The position numbers were made by a program, and so were the translations under genes. A model generated the notes under the pieces. The model worked only from the letters and a program-made list of their open reading frames with translations. It was not told where the DNA came from and made no database searches. This document shows positions 1 through 9,071 of a stretch of 64,000 nt of DNA, piece by piece. Each line of letters begins with the position of its first letter. Position 1 is the first letter of the stretch. The stretch spans positions 1 through 64,000 of the forward strand of contig NZ_JAIUZR010000003.1 in NCBI RefSeq assembly GCF_020171465.1, written 5' to 3'. Origin of the DNA: Lutimonas saemankumensis. GTDB taxonomy: Bacteria > Bacteroidota > Bacteroidia > Flavobacteriales > Flavobacteriaceae.

Positions 1-2830
1 TACTGATTTAACATCCATAGATTTTTCGGCAAATGATTTGCTGGACCTTGTATATGTTATTAATAATGATCTTCCGACGGATCAGCTCGACAAGATAGTG
101 AATGATCTGGATGCTAATGGAGCTAGTAACGGAGATCTACAGATAAGAAATCAATCGACTGGAGATGAGTTAAGTAGTTTATCCTATGATGGGTACACAA
201 ATTTGATCAATCGAGGATGGACAATAGATGTTGATGCACCAGAGCCACCGGGACCTTCAGGTCCGCAAATTAACGTTACTGGTAACGGAATTGATATAGT
301 GAGTAGTGCCGCGGCGGACCCTTTAAACGGTTCTGATTTTGAGTCCGTTATTATTGGATCACCAGCAACGAATCAATTTACTGTTGAGAATACGGGTGAT
401 GAAGATTTAGTTATAACATTGTTCTTTAATACGAATCCTGTTGATTTTTCAAATACTACTCCAAATTTTACGATAGCGGCCGGAACTAGCGAAACATTTG
501 ACGTTACTTTTAATGCGCTTACTGAAGGTGTAAAAAGTGGAAGTATCATTATTCAAAGTAATGATGCTGATACTGCTGTGTTCGTGTTGAATTTAAGTGG
601 TCAAGGAGTTACTGTTTTACCGAACCAGATCATGATCTCTCAGTATTATCATGGTTTTGGCGGGGTGAATAATTGGATAGAAGTAACAAATATTTCCGAT
701 AATCCAATTGCTGCTGACACCTATTTTCTTTGTTTGTTTGAAGATGACCTGGCAAGAACCGGAGTTATTGAAACAGCCACTCCTTTAAGTGTGGGAATTC
801 CAGCCATTGATCCGGGAGAAACTATTTTATTCAGAAACGGGGCTGCATCAACACCTGGCACGGGCAACATAGGTGATGCCACACAGGTAATTAGCGATGA
901 AGTATGCTCGTTTAATGGAGATGATGTCATATTAATATCAAGTAATAATAATGGTAATTCCTATAATTCAAGAGTCGATATTATGGGGAATATTTCTCCA
1001 GGCCCTACAGAAGCACCTGAACCTTGGGGTGATTTGTTATGCCTTATTAAGGGAGGTTGTTCATCGGAATCGGCGCATACCACATTTGACATAAATGATT
1101 GGACAAACATTCCTTTATCTGATGTGGATGCAGCTTTGAAAACTTCAAATATTGCCTTAGGTACACAAATAGTCGGCCCAACAACATCTTCTGACGGTGT
1201 TAACTGGGATAATGGTGATCCGGATCAGTCGAGAACAGCTATTATCGATGGCAGTTTTACGGGAGCAGCGGAGACTTTTACGGCATGTAATTTGATAATT
1301 AATGCTGGTTCTAACGTTCAATTTGATTCGAATGGGGCTACAAGCAATAGCATTGTTTTGTATGGAGATCTTCAGGTTGACGGTAGTTTGACCATAGGTG
1401 ACAAGGAGTCATTAGTGGTTCTGGATAATACAGCAACTCTTGGTACGATAACGAAACTGGAGAATTCAAATCCTTTAAATAATTATTTAACGGATATGAC
1501 CTATTGGTCATCACCTGTTGAGGGAGCCCAGTTATCGACAATTTTTGCCGGTGTTGCACCAAATCGTATTTTTGAGTTTAATGCGGGTACAACGAATCCT
1601 TCTAATCCAGATTTTGGATATTGGGCGGTAGCATCAGGTGCCATGGAAAGAGGTAAGGGCTATGCAGCCCCTGGATCTGCTCCCGGGGTGCAGACTTTGA
1701 CTTTTACAGGTATTCCTTATAACGGAACATATGGAAAGAACTTATATTACAGTGGAACCCCGGACAATACACCAACGGCAAATGAGAATTTTAATTTAAT
1801 TGGAAATCCCTATCCGGCAGCCATTGACATTGTAAAAGTGATGCAGGACAACGGAAGTGTTCTGGATGTGGCACTTTGGTCTCAACAGACTGAAATTGAT
1901 CCTGATACAGGAGAATATGATGACGCGGATTATGTAATTATAAATGCTGACGGAACTTCCACGGACGGAGTAACAAAGAATATTTCTTCCAGCCAGGGCT
2001 TTATGATTCGAAGTACGGCAGAGACTTTTCTGACCATCAATACTTCACATCTATTAATTGGTCAAAACGATCAGTTCTACAAAACCAGAAATGCCAAATC
2101 CGAAATACAGGATGAACTGGACAGTGGCGATGAACTGGAAGGAAAAGTATGGTTGAGTTTAAGAAATGGAAGAGAGAACAGAAAAATTGTAGTTGGATTC
2201 AATAAGGATGCTACGGATTCTTATGATAAGTATTTTGATTCTTACGGAACCTTATACAGTACCAAAATTAGTCTGATTGAGAAGAATTCTAAATTTTACT
2301 CAACCATTGGTCAGGATAAATTTGTAATTCAGGAACTGGGTACATTTGGAGCTGGCAGAGAAGTTGGCCTTGGATTCGACACTAAGAAAGCAGGATGGTT
2401 CAAAATGAGCATTAACAGGAAAGAAGGAGCCATGAATGATTCAGATATTATCCTTGTTGATACTTATCTGAACATAAGACATGACCTTAACAGATCTGAT
2501 TATGAGTTTGAAGCTACCGAAAAAGGAGAGTACGCTGATCGATTTAAACTGGAATTTGTGAATAGAAACGCTGATCTTGGGGATAAAGATATTCTTGATG
2601 AAAGCTTATTTACAGTTGTCAATAATTTTGATGTGATGAAAGTAAATTCAGGAAAATCGGTAAATGAAATAAGAGTTTATGATCTTCTTGGAAGAATGAT
2701 AATTCAGGACAGCCCAAAACAAAGATCATTTGAATTGAGCACCGTTAATGTAAAAATTGGAACGGTAATGTTGATAGAGGCGAAGTTGGATGATGGAAGT
2801 ATGATCAGTACCAAATCAATCAAGTATTAG
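1..2830 (+). CDS. T9SS secreted protein, 5'-truncated (C-terminal part)
   Basis: The reading frame is open to the left window edge: codons from base 2 read TDLTSIDFSANDLLDLV, so the TTG at 38 is not the true start and the gene begins outside the window. The first ~70 residues look like the end of a leucine-rich or BspA-like repeat region. An immunoglobulin-like choice-of-anchor D (ASH-type) domain follows at nt ~275-610, then a lamin-tail-like domain at nt ~626-1000. The last ~75 residues contain VYDLLGRMI and end STKSIKY, the pattern of a type IX secretion sorting tail. The protein is therefore probably exported across the outer membrane and attached to the surface or released. Substrate or ligand is unknown. 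A strong terminator follows at 2861. Confidence 0.8.
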   Translation, partial: TDLTSIDFSANDLLDLVYVINNDLPTDQLDKIVNDLDANGASNGDLQIRNQSTGDELSSLSYDGYTNLINRGWTIDVDAPEPPGPSGPQINVTGNGIDIVSSAAADPLNGSDFESVIIGSPATNQFTVENTGDEDLVITLFFNTNPVDFSNTTPNFTIAAGTSETFDVTFNALTEGVKSGSIIIQSNDADTAVFVLNLSGQGVTVLPNQIMISQYYHGFGGVNNWIEVTNISDNPIAADTYFLCLFEDDLARTGVIETATPLSVGIPAIDPGETILFRNGAASTPGTGNIGDATQVISDEVCSFNGDDVILISSNNNGNSYNSRVDIMGNISPGPTEAPEPWGDLLCLIKGGCSSESAHTTFDINDWTNIPLSDVDAALKTSNIALGTQIVGPTTSSDGVNWDNGDPDQSRTAIIDGSFTGAAETFTACNLIINAGSNVQFDSNGATSNSIVLYGDLQVDGSLTIGDKESLVVLDNTATLGTITKLENSNPLNNYLTDMTYWSSPVEGAQLSTIFAGVAPNRIFEFNAGTTNPSNPDFGYWAVASGAMERGKGYAAPGSAPGVQTLTFTGIPYNGTYGKNLYYSGTPDNTPTANENFNLIGNPYPAAIDIVKVMQDNGSVLDVALWSQQTEIDPDTGEYDDADYVIINADGTSTDGVTKNISSSQGFMIRSTAETFLTINTSHLLIGQNDQFYKTRNAKSEIQDELDSGDELEGKVWLSLRNGRENRKIVVGFNKDATDSYDKYFDSYGTLYSTKISLIEKNSKFYSTIGQDKFVIQELGTFGAGREVGLGFDTKKAGWFKMSINRKEGAMNDSDIILVDTYLNIRHDLNRSDYEFEATEKGEYADRFKLEFVNRNADLGDKDILDESLFTVVNNFDVMKVNSGKSVNEIRVYDLLGRMIIQDSPKQRSFELSTVNVKIGTVMLIEAKLDDGSMISTKSIKY

Positions 2831-2860
2831 AATAATTTTGCCAAAATAAACTAACCTTTG

Positions 2861-2888
2861 AAGGCCGCCCATATGGGCGGCCTTTTTT
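2861..2888 (+). terminator. Rho-independent terminator of the T9SS cargo gene
   Basis: A perfect 10-bp GC-rich stem (AAGGCCGCCC/GGGCGGCCTT) with an ATAT loop runs into a T tract, 30 bp after the stop codon. The rest of the gap to 3138 holds no convincing gene on either strand, only a 37-codon in-frame stretch on the minus strand after the next gene's stop codon. Confidence 0.93.
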
Positions 2889-3138
2889 ATGGACTGAATT
2901 ACCACAGTTTGATAGCATTCCATATTAAATATTCATAATCCTGGCTTCGTTTTGATCATTTCTAACTTTTGAATAATCAAGGTCAGTGAATCAGGAATCC
3001 TTAGTTAAAACTCTTCTAAAGTAGATACTGATATGTATTGTGAATACCCGCTATGATGCTTTCGAAGTTAAGTTTATGGTCACTAAGAACATTTAACAGC
3101 AAGGCCCTTTCATTAGGTGAATTTGGTTTTCAGCCTGT

Positions 3139-3891
3139 CTAAGGCATTACATACTCTAATTTGAGCCTGCTGAGGAGTTCCTGTACTTTTTCCCTGTCTT
3201 CAATTTTACATACGATATAATCAAAGTGGAAATTATAGATTAAAATAACGAGGCCTCTTTTTTTAAGCAGGTTATTGTTTCTGTGAAGATAATCATAGGC
3301 ATACTCATCCGGTTTTGCCTGATAGAAATTCAGATCCTTAAGAACAACTAATTCGTTTATAGCTTTTTGAGCTACTTTGGCTTTTTCGCTGTAAGCCATT
3401 AGCCCTTCATAAGTGAGTATCTGGGTAATTGCCCAATGTGAATAGATGAATTCATCTTCGGTAACCGTCCATTTTGCCAAATAGGGGTTAGGCTCAAAAT
3501 TCGGGTCTTCAAATTTTATTTTGACTCCCCAGTTTTTAATTGTATTCAGAGAATAATCCTTATACACAAAATCGAATTTCTGAGGGTTTGATACCGCCAG
3601 CCATAATTTGTTCGCTAAAGCAGTCTTTTCAGACTCAGTAAAGGCGTCCATGGTCAGCATATCGGCTAACTGAACAAAGAGCTCTCTGTCGATTCCAAAT
3701 TCCTCAGTTTTTGGTAAAACTTTGGTATAATTTCTCAGCTTGCTCTTGAACTTGATCTTTGTATAGTCTTTTTGCTGAGGAAAGGCCCAAATCCCATTGA
3801 GTAATAGAAAAAGTAAGAGTATGGATTTTTTCACCTTTCTAATTAATTTTGCGGTTTGATTGATTCCCTTATAAACGTGATAAGCATTCAA
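3139..3891 (-). CDS. Unknown secreted protein, paralogue of the next gene
   Basis: I do not recognise the family. The protein has an N-terminal hydrophobic signal segment (SILLLFLLLNGIWAFPQQ), and the mature part is soluble-looking, about 210 residues. It is clearly paralogous to the neighbour at 3965: both share a DYT/SxxxF opening, FGI/LGI-D/E-REL, a K/TLWLAxxxPxxFDxVYKDxS stretch, an NWG motif, EPNPYL-WTV-DE, and a closing VCKI/VCDI-(D/E). The start is uncertain. The annotated ATG at 3891 gives 20 residues before the signal core, whereas a GTG at 3834 would give a standard signal peptide beginning VKKSILLL. The two paralogues are separated by a terminator, so they are probably transcribed separately after a tandem duplication. 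Confidence 0.75.
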   Translation of the reverse strand: MNAYHVYKGINQTAKLIRKVKKSILLLFLLLNGIWAFPQQKDYTKIKFKSKLRNYTKVLPKTEEFGIDRELFVQLADMLTMDAFTESEKTALANKLWLAVSNPQKFDFVYKDYSLNTIKNWGVKIKFEDPNFEPNPYLAKWTVTEDEFIYSHWAITQILTYEGLMAYSEKAKVAQKAINELVVLKDLNFYQAKPDEYAYDYLHRNNNLLKKRGLVILIYNFHFDYIVCKIEDREKVQELLSRLKLEYVMP

Positions 3892-3906
3892 TTATTGGAT
3901 AAATTT

Positions 3907-3940
3907 AAAAAAAAATCTGCTTTAAATTAATAAAGCAGAT
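3907..3940 (-). terminator. Rho-independent terminator between the two paralogues
   Basis: Read on the minus strand, a 10-bp stem (ATCTGCTTTA/TAAAGCAGAT) with a short AT loop is followed by a run of nine T. It lies downstream of the gene that ends at 3965. Confidence 0.9.
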
Positions 3941-3964
3941 CAATGAGGGGAACTTTGATGGAAA

Positions 3965-4660
3965 TTAGGGTTGAACCAATTCCCACCTAAATTTTTCGAA
4001 TAACTCTGTTATCTGCTCTTTATTGTCAATATCACAGACCACAATGTTGTAATATCCTTTGGTTACAAGGGCTACTAACCCTTTTTCTTCCAGCTCCGAA
4101 TTAACCGTTTCTATATATGAATAGGCCCAGTCATCATCCTTTGGGGCTTTAAAATCAAAATCCTTTGTAATCAGTAGATCATTAAAGGAGGAAGCAACAC
4201 TTTCAGCATCGTCACCATAGGTCATCAATTGAAAATATTCAAGGATTTTATTCAAAGCTAATTGAAAATAGGGGTATTCATCATCACTCACAGTCCAATC
4301 GGTGAGATATGGATTAGGTTCGAGCACAATCTCTCCGTTAGCATTTTCCGAACCCCAGTTTTTGTTTGAGGATACGGAGAAATCTTTATAAACATAATCG
4401 AAAACTCTTGGCTTGGCCATAGCCAACCAGGTTTTGTATACAATTTCTTCCTGTTCTTCTTTAGAATAGATGTTTTTACCCAATAGGGCAACAATCTCTT
4501 CTAAGAGTTCTTTTTCAATACCAAGTTCGGAGGTTCTGGGGTCGACTTCCTTATATTTATAGATATAACTTCTGAATTCCACATTTGAATAATCCATTTG
4601 TCCAAATGCAAAAAACGTAAAAGCCGACAAGATGTAGGTTACGAGTAATTTTCTTTTCAT
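3965..4660 (-). CDS. Unknown secreted protein, paralogue of the previous gene
   Basis: Function is not recognised. I choose the ATG at 4660 over the upstream ATG at 4699, because it gives a regular signal peptide (MKRKLLVTYILSAFTFFAFG) and 231 residues. The longer form would add 13 charged residues. The mature protein shares the NWG, EPNPYL-WTVSDDE, VYKDFS and IVVCDID motifs with the paralogue at 3139-3891. It contains no obvious catalytic motif, lipobox or membrane segment. It is probably periplasmic or surface-exposed. The downstream terminator at 3907 and a ~240 bp upstream gap suggest a single-gene transcript. Confidence 0.75.
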   Translation of the reverse strand: MKRKLLVTYILSAFTFFAFGQMDYSNVEFRSYIYKYKEVDPRTSELGIEKELLEEIVALLGKNIYSKEEQEEIVYKTWLAMAKPRVFDYVYKDFSVSSNKNWGSENANGEIVLEPNPYLTDWTVSDDEYPYFQLALNKILEYFQLMTYGDDAESVASSFNDLLITKDFDFKAPKDDDWAYSYIETVNSELEEKGLVALVTKGYYNIVVCDIDNKEQITELFEKFRWELVQP

Positions 4661-4898
4661 AGGCGCAATTTCGTTCAACTTTTCTTTTACGATAAACATA
4701 AAACACTAATATTCAGATTGTTATCTAATTATTAGTTGATCAGTTTTACTAAAAAATAAATCGAACTTTAGGGGATTCAACTATTTTTCTGGGGGCAATA
4801 TAAGGCAAAACAGCTTACAAACCAAATTTAAGCACAATTTTCGTCCAGGAAAATACAGGTTAAACCTAAGAAAATTAGAAAGTTAACAGATCTGTACA

Positions 4899-6017
4899 CT
4901 AATTGCTGAGCATCACAGGCATGACCAGCATGGTTATTTCTTCCCCTTCTTCCAACCCGTCAATCGGGGTAAGAATACCCGCTCTGTTTGGTAAAGACAT
5001 CTCTAAAAGAATGTCATTTGAATTTAAATGATTCAGCATTTCAAGCAAGAACCTTGAATTGAATCCAATCTGCATATCATCTCCTTCATAACTACATATG
5101 AGCCTTTCATCCGCTTTATTGGAAAAATCAAGATCCTCTGCAGAAATCTTAAGTTCCGTCCCGGCCATACGCAGTCTGATCTGATGGGTAGTTTTGCTCG
5201 AAAAAATAGATACTCTGCGAACCGAATTGTAAAATGAATTTCTGTCGAGGGTTAGCTTATTCGGATTTTCTTTTGGAATTACGGCTTCATAATTCGGGTA
5301 TTTACCATCGATTAGCCTACAAATCAGAGTGCTGTTTCCAAAAGAAAATTTAGCATTAGTATCATTGTATTCGATAACTACATCCTCATCATTTCCAGAA
5401 AGAATATTTTTTAATAAAGTCAGTGGCTTTTTAGGCATGATGAATTCTGCCACTTCGTTTGCGCTCACATCCTTACGGATATATTTAACCAGTTTGTGAG
5501 CGTCAGTTGCAACAAAAATAAGGTTTTCCGGGCTTAGCTGGAAAAAAACACCGCTCATCACGGGCCTCAGGTCATCGTTCCCGGAGGCAAAAATGGTTTT
5601 CGATATTCCTGCCGCAAGAATACTTGCTTTTAAGGTAGTGCTGCTTGGCGTTTCCAGTTCGACTGCCTTTGGGAATTCTTCCCCGTCCGCATAAGCCAGA
5701 GCATATTTACCACTATCAGAACTGATCTCTATTGTATTGTTATCTTCAACCTTAAAGGTCAAAGGCTGTTCCGGAAAAGTTTTTAAAATGTCTAAAAGAA
5801 GTTTTGCCGGCACCGCAATAGCACCAGTTGCATCTGATTCCACTTCAATTGAGGTGCTCATCGTAGTTTCAAGATCAGAAGCAGAGATTCGCAATTGATC
5901 ATCCGTTAACTCAAATAGAAAATTATCCAGAATAGGAAGTGTATTATTCGTATTAATAACACCGCCTAATATTTGTAATTGCTTCAATAACTGAGAACTG
6001 GAAACTATAAACTTCAT
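4899..6017 (-). CDS. dnaN: DNA polymerase III subunit beta (sliding clamp)
   Basis: The 372-residue product has the standard length and three-domain layout of the bacterial beta clamp. It starts MKFIVSSSQLLKQLQ, continues with NTLPILDNFLFEL, and ends with the hydrophobic-cleft strand LVMPVMLSN. The clamp encircles DNA and tethers replicative polymerase and repair factors. It stands alone here, not next to dnaA. The usual Gram-negative order dnaA-dnaN-recF is absent, and no DnaA-box cluster is visible nearby, so this is not evidence for an origin. Confidence 0.97.
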   Translation of the reverse strand: MKFIVSSSQLLKQLQILGGVINTNNTLPILDNFLFELTDDQLRISASDLETTMSTSIEVESDATGAIAVPAKLLLDILKTFPEQPLTFKVEDNNTIEISSDSGKYALAYADGEEFPKAVELETPSSTTLKASILAAGISKTIFASGNDDLRPVMSGVFFQLSPENLIFVATDAHKLVKYIRKDVSANEVAEFIMPKKPLTLLKNILSGNDEDVVIEYNDTNAKFSFGNSTLICRLIDGKYPNYEAVIPKENPNKLTLDRNSFYNSVRRVSIFSSKTTHQIRLRMAGTELKISAEDLDFSNKADERLICSYEGDDMQIGFNSRFLLEMLNHLNSNDILLEMSLPNRAGILTPIDGLEEGEEITMLVMPVMLSN

Positions 6018-6237
6018 TCTTTTTATTTTAAAATAGTCTTGATTTGATGTATCTTTTTACCAGAAGATTCAATTCCTGTCGAAACTTTAAAACCCTGATA
6101 TAAATAGGCAGTCAAGTTTTGATCTTTTGGCACTACATAAGCATACAAATATATTATTTTAAAGTTGAACTTTGAAAATTTATTTGGTCTGTATATTAAC
6201 AAAATGATATGTTAAGGTTTTCTTAATAATTACTGCC

Positions 6238-6268
6238 GTCGAACATAATTTATTTAGATTTGTTCGAC
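6238..6268. promoter_or_regulatory. Inverted repeat overlapping a -7 box in front of the PIG-L gene
   Basis: Arms GTCGAACA (6238-6245) and TGTTCGAC (6261-6268) form a perfect 8-bp inverted repeat with a 15-bp spacer. TAGATTTG at 6255-6262, a full match to the Bacteroidota -7 consensus TAnnTTTG on the plus strand, overlaps the right arm. A second 8-bp inverted pair (TCTGATAA at 6271-6278, TTATCAGA at 6325-6332) follows. The 357-bp gap between dnaN and the PIG-L gene holds no gene. An operator is an inference. Confidence 0.4.
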
Positions 6269-6374
6269 TGTCTGATAATCACAAACATCTGTAATGAATG
6301 ATTGTATCAAGTCGATTCTGACAGTTATCAGAACAACAATTTTAAACCTGAATGATTTATTTCTATTATAATCT

Positions 6375-8891
6375 ATGAAAAGACGATTAACTCTATTTGT
6401 AATTGGGATTTTAACCTCTTTGAACGTAATTTCGCAAGCTCCAAGAAAACCCGGATCTTCAGAAATTTACGAAGACATTAAAAAATTGAATTTTCTGGGG
6501 TCTGTTCTTTATCTGGCAGCGCATCCGGACGATGAGAATACAAGGCTCATATCCTATTTTGCAAATAACGTACACGCAAGGACTGCATATTTATCCATAA
6601 CCAGAGGAGATGGAGGTCAAAACCTTATAGGCCCTGAGATCAGGGAGTTATTAGGTGTGATCAGAACAAATGAGCTGCTAAGGGCCAGGGAAACAGATGG
6701 AGGAGAACAGTTTTTTACCCGTGCCAATGATTTTGGTTATTCAAAGCATCCTGATGAAACCCTGAAGTTATGGAACAAAGACGAGGTCCTTAAAGACGTT
6801 GTCAAGGTCATCAGAGAATTTCAGCCTGACCTGATTATCAACCGGTTTGATGCCAATTCGGCAGGAAGAACACACGGCCATCATACTTCTTCTGCAATTT
6901 TAAGTCTGGAGGCATTTGATTTAGCTGCAGATCCCAATTATGAGTCTTACGGTTTAAAGGCATGGGAAACCCAAAGGGTTTTTTTTAATACCCATTGGTG
7001 GTTTTATGGTAGCAGGGAGAAGTTTGAGGAAGTCGATAAGTCTGAGATGATCTCTTTTGATACAGGGGTTTATTATCCTACCCTAGGATTATCGAATTCT
7101 GAAATATCTTCGCTAAGCAGAAGCATGCATAAGTCCCAGGGTTTTGGAAGTACCGGAACACGAGGTACGGAAATGGAATATATTGAACTACTCAAGGGTA
7201 AAATGCCAACAGACAGGCAAAATGTATTTGAGGGTGTAGATACAAGCTGGTCCAGGGTAAAGGGAGGTGAGGAGATCAAAGTTATCCTTCAAAAAGTTCA
7301 AGATGATTATGATTTTTCAGACCCGTCAAAAAGTATCCCTGATTTGATGAAGGCCTATGCCTTGATTGATTCACTTGAAGACAGTCATTGGAAGGCACAG
7401 AAACTTCCTGAGATAAAAGACATCATTGCGGCCTGTTCAGGGCTTTATCTAGAGGTTGTTGCTTCGCAGGCTTATGCTACAGAGAATCAAAAGATAAAGG
7501 TAGAAATTGAGGCGGTGAACAGGAGCTCACAGCCTATTCAATTAAATTCCGTTAAGTTGTTACCTGAGGATAATAAGGTGGATCTAAAAATCGACTTAAA
7601 GGACAATGTTCCTTTTAGCAGGGAAGTGGAAATGATCATTGAAGAAAATGCAATGATCACAAGTCCCTACTGGTTGGAAAATAGAGGTAGCCTGGGCATG
7701 TACGAGGTAAAGGATTCCGGAAATATAGGAAGGCCCTTGCCTTTGAGATCGCATCAGGTTCTATTTCAAATGGAGTTTGAGGGAATCAGTATTGATTATA
7801 CAAGACCCGTGATTTACAAGTACAATGACCCGGTTAAAGGTGAAGTGTATCAACCTTTTGAAATTCTTCCTGAACTGGTTTCAAGTATTGCTTCAAAAGT
7901 GATCATCTTTAGCGATGAAGCGCCCAAGGAAATACCGGTCCAGGTCAAAGCTTTTAGAGACGGTGCCGAAGGATCCATAAAACTTGTCGTTCCCAAAGGA
8001 TGGGAGGTCAGCCCTAAAATGAAAGATTTCAAAATAGAAAACAAGGGAGAGGACCTGACCCTGAATTTTATTGTAAAACCAAGCCCGGATCAGAGCCAGG
8101 GGTTTATCAAACCCGTGATAAGTTCAAACATGAATACCTTTACGAAGTCTTTGGTAGAAATTAACTATGACCACATTCCGAAACAGTCGGTTCTGTTGCC
8201 CTCAGAATCAAAAGTAGTTCGATTGAACATTCTTAAAAAAGGTCAGGAGATAGGCTATGTAAAGGGAGCAGGAGACGAGGTTCCAAAGTCTTTAAAGCAA
8301 ATTGGATATTCCATTACTGAAGTTTCCCCGGAACAGATCTCAGAGCGTTCTTTAGATAAATTTGACGCCGTAATCATGGGGATTCGAGCCTATAATACGG
8401 TACCGGAACTGGAATCAAAGCAAAAGTATATTTTAGATTATGTAAATAAGGGAGGTAATTTGATCGTTCAGTACAACACAAGCCATAATCTTGTTGTTAA
8501 TGAAAACCTGGCACCTTATCCTCTTAAACTTTCAAGAGATCGGATTACGGATGAAACAGCAAAAGTGACATTCCTGAACAAGGATCACGAGGTTTTAAAT
8601 TTTCCCAATACGATAAAAACGGAAGATTTTGATGGCTGGGTGCAGGAAAGAGGATTGTATTTTCCAGATCAATGGTCAGAAGAATTTACACCCGTATTGT
8701 CTTTTAAAGAAAACGGGGATCCTGAAATGAACGGGAGCCTTTTGGTTGCAAAGTACGGAGAAGGACACTATATTTATACAGGCCTTTCCTTCTTTAGGGA
8801 GTTGCCGGCGGGTGTTCCCGGGGCTTATAAATTATTTGCCAATATGATTTCCATTGGGAAAAATGATCTGGAGCAGGAGATTAAGGAATAG
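6375..8891 (+). CDS. PIG-L family deacetylase, multidomain, secreted
   Basis: An N-terminal signal peptide (LTLFVIGILTSLNVISQA) is followed by a LmbE/PIG-L N-deacetylase domain at residues ~40-290. Its zinc motif AAHPDDEN is at ~48-55 and the second metal-binding stretch RTHGHHTSS is near 164-172. The family removes acetyl groups from N-acetylglucosaminyl substrates. The 838-residue length is far above the ~230 of single-domain members. The extra C-terminal half contains beta-rich segments and a Rossmann-like region (~620-830; VIMGIRAYNTVPEL, GGNLIVQYNTSHN) resembling glutamine-amidotransferase-like folds. The next genes encode a membrane peptide and a sodium:solute symporter, which suggests periplasmic processing of an amino-sugar compound followed by uptake. 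The actual substrate is unknown. Confidence 0.88.
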   Translation: MKRRLTLFVIGILTSLNVISQAPRKPGSSEIYEDIKKLNFLGSVLYLAAHPDDENTRLISYFANNVHARTAYLSITRGDGGQNLIGPEIRELLGVIRTNELLRARETDGGEQFFTRANDFGYSKHPDETLKLWNKDEVLKDVVKVIREFQPDLIINRFDANSAGRTHGHHTSSAILSLEAFDLAADPNYESYGLKAWETQRVFFNTHWWFYGSREKFEEVDKSEMISFDTGVYYPTLGLSNSEISSLSRSMHKSQGFGSTGTRGTEMEYIELLKGKMPTDRQNVFEGVDTSWSRVKGGEEIKVILQKVQDDYDFSDPSKSIPDLMKAYALIDSLEDSHWKAQKLPEIKDIIAACSGLYLEVVASQAYATENQKIKVEIEAVNRSSQPIQLNSVKLLPEDNKVDLKIDLKDNVPFSREVEMIIEENAMITSPYWLENRGSLGMYEVKDSGNIGRPLPLRSHQVLFQMEFEGISIDYTRPVIYKYNDPVKGEVYQPFEILPELVSSIASKVIIFSDEAPKEIPVQVKAFRDGAEGSIKLVVPKGWEVSPKMKDFKIENKGEDLTLNFIVKPSPDQSQGFIKPVISSNMNTFTKSLVEINYDHIPKQSVLLPSESKVVRLNILKKGQEIGYVKGAGDEVPKSLKQIGYSITEVSPEQISERSLDKFDAVIMGIRAYNTVPELESKQKYILDYVNKGGNLIVQYNTSHNLVVNENLAPYPLKLSRDRITDETAKVTFLNKDHEVLNFPNTIKTEDFDGWVQERGLYFPDQWSEEFTPVLSFKENGDPEMNGSLLVAKYGEGHYIYTGLSFFRELPAGVPGAYKLFANMISIGKNDLEQEIKE

Positions 8892-8954
8892 CCAAGGCTT
8901 TGTTTGGGGCCGGTAGCATATTAATGTTATTTCTGGCATAAATTGAGAAATCAA

Positions 8955-9068
8955 ATGGAAGAAAGAAAAGTAGTTTCAAAAAAATGGCGTGGGCTTTACA
9001 CCTATATGCTGATTGCCAATGTGATTTACATTGTGATATTCTATATTATTACACAACTTTATAATTGA
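8955..9068 (+). CDS. 37-residue single-pass membrane peptide
   Basis: ATG at 8955 opens a 37-codon frame ending TGA at 9066-9068, three bases before the symporter start. The product begins MEERKVVSKKWRGLYTYM, with a basic N-terminus, and then has one hydrophobic helix (ANVIYIVIFYIITQLY). The tight coupling to the following sodium:solute symporter gene and the positive-inside layout argue for a real gene encoding a small transporter-associated subunit. Some sodium/substrate symporters are known to have a small partner subunit, but those I know of are about twice this length, so homology is not claimed. It is too short for usual ORF cut-offs and easily missed. Confidence 0.62.
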   Translation: MEERKVVSKKWRGLYTYMLIANVIYIVIFYIITQLYN

Positions 9069-9071
9069 TCA

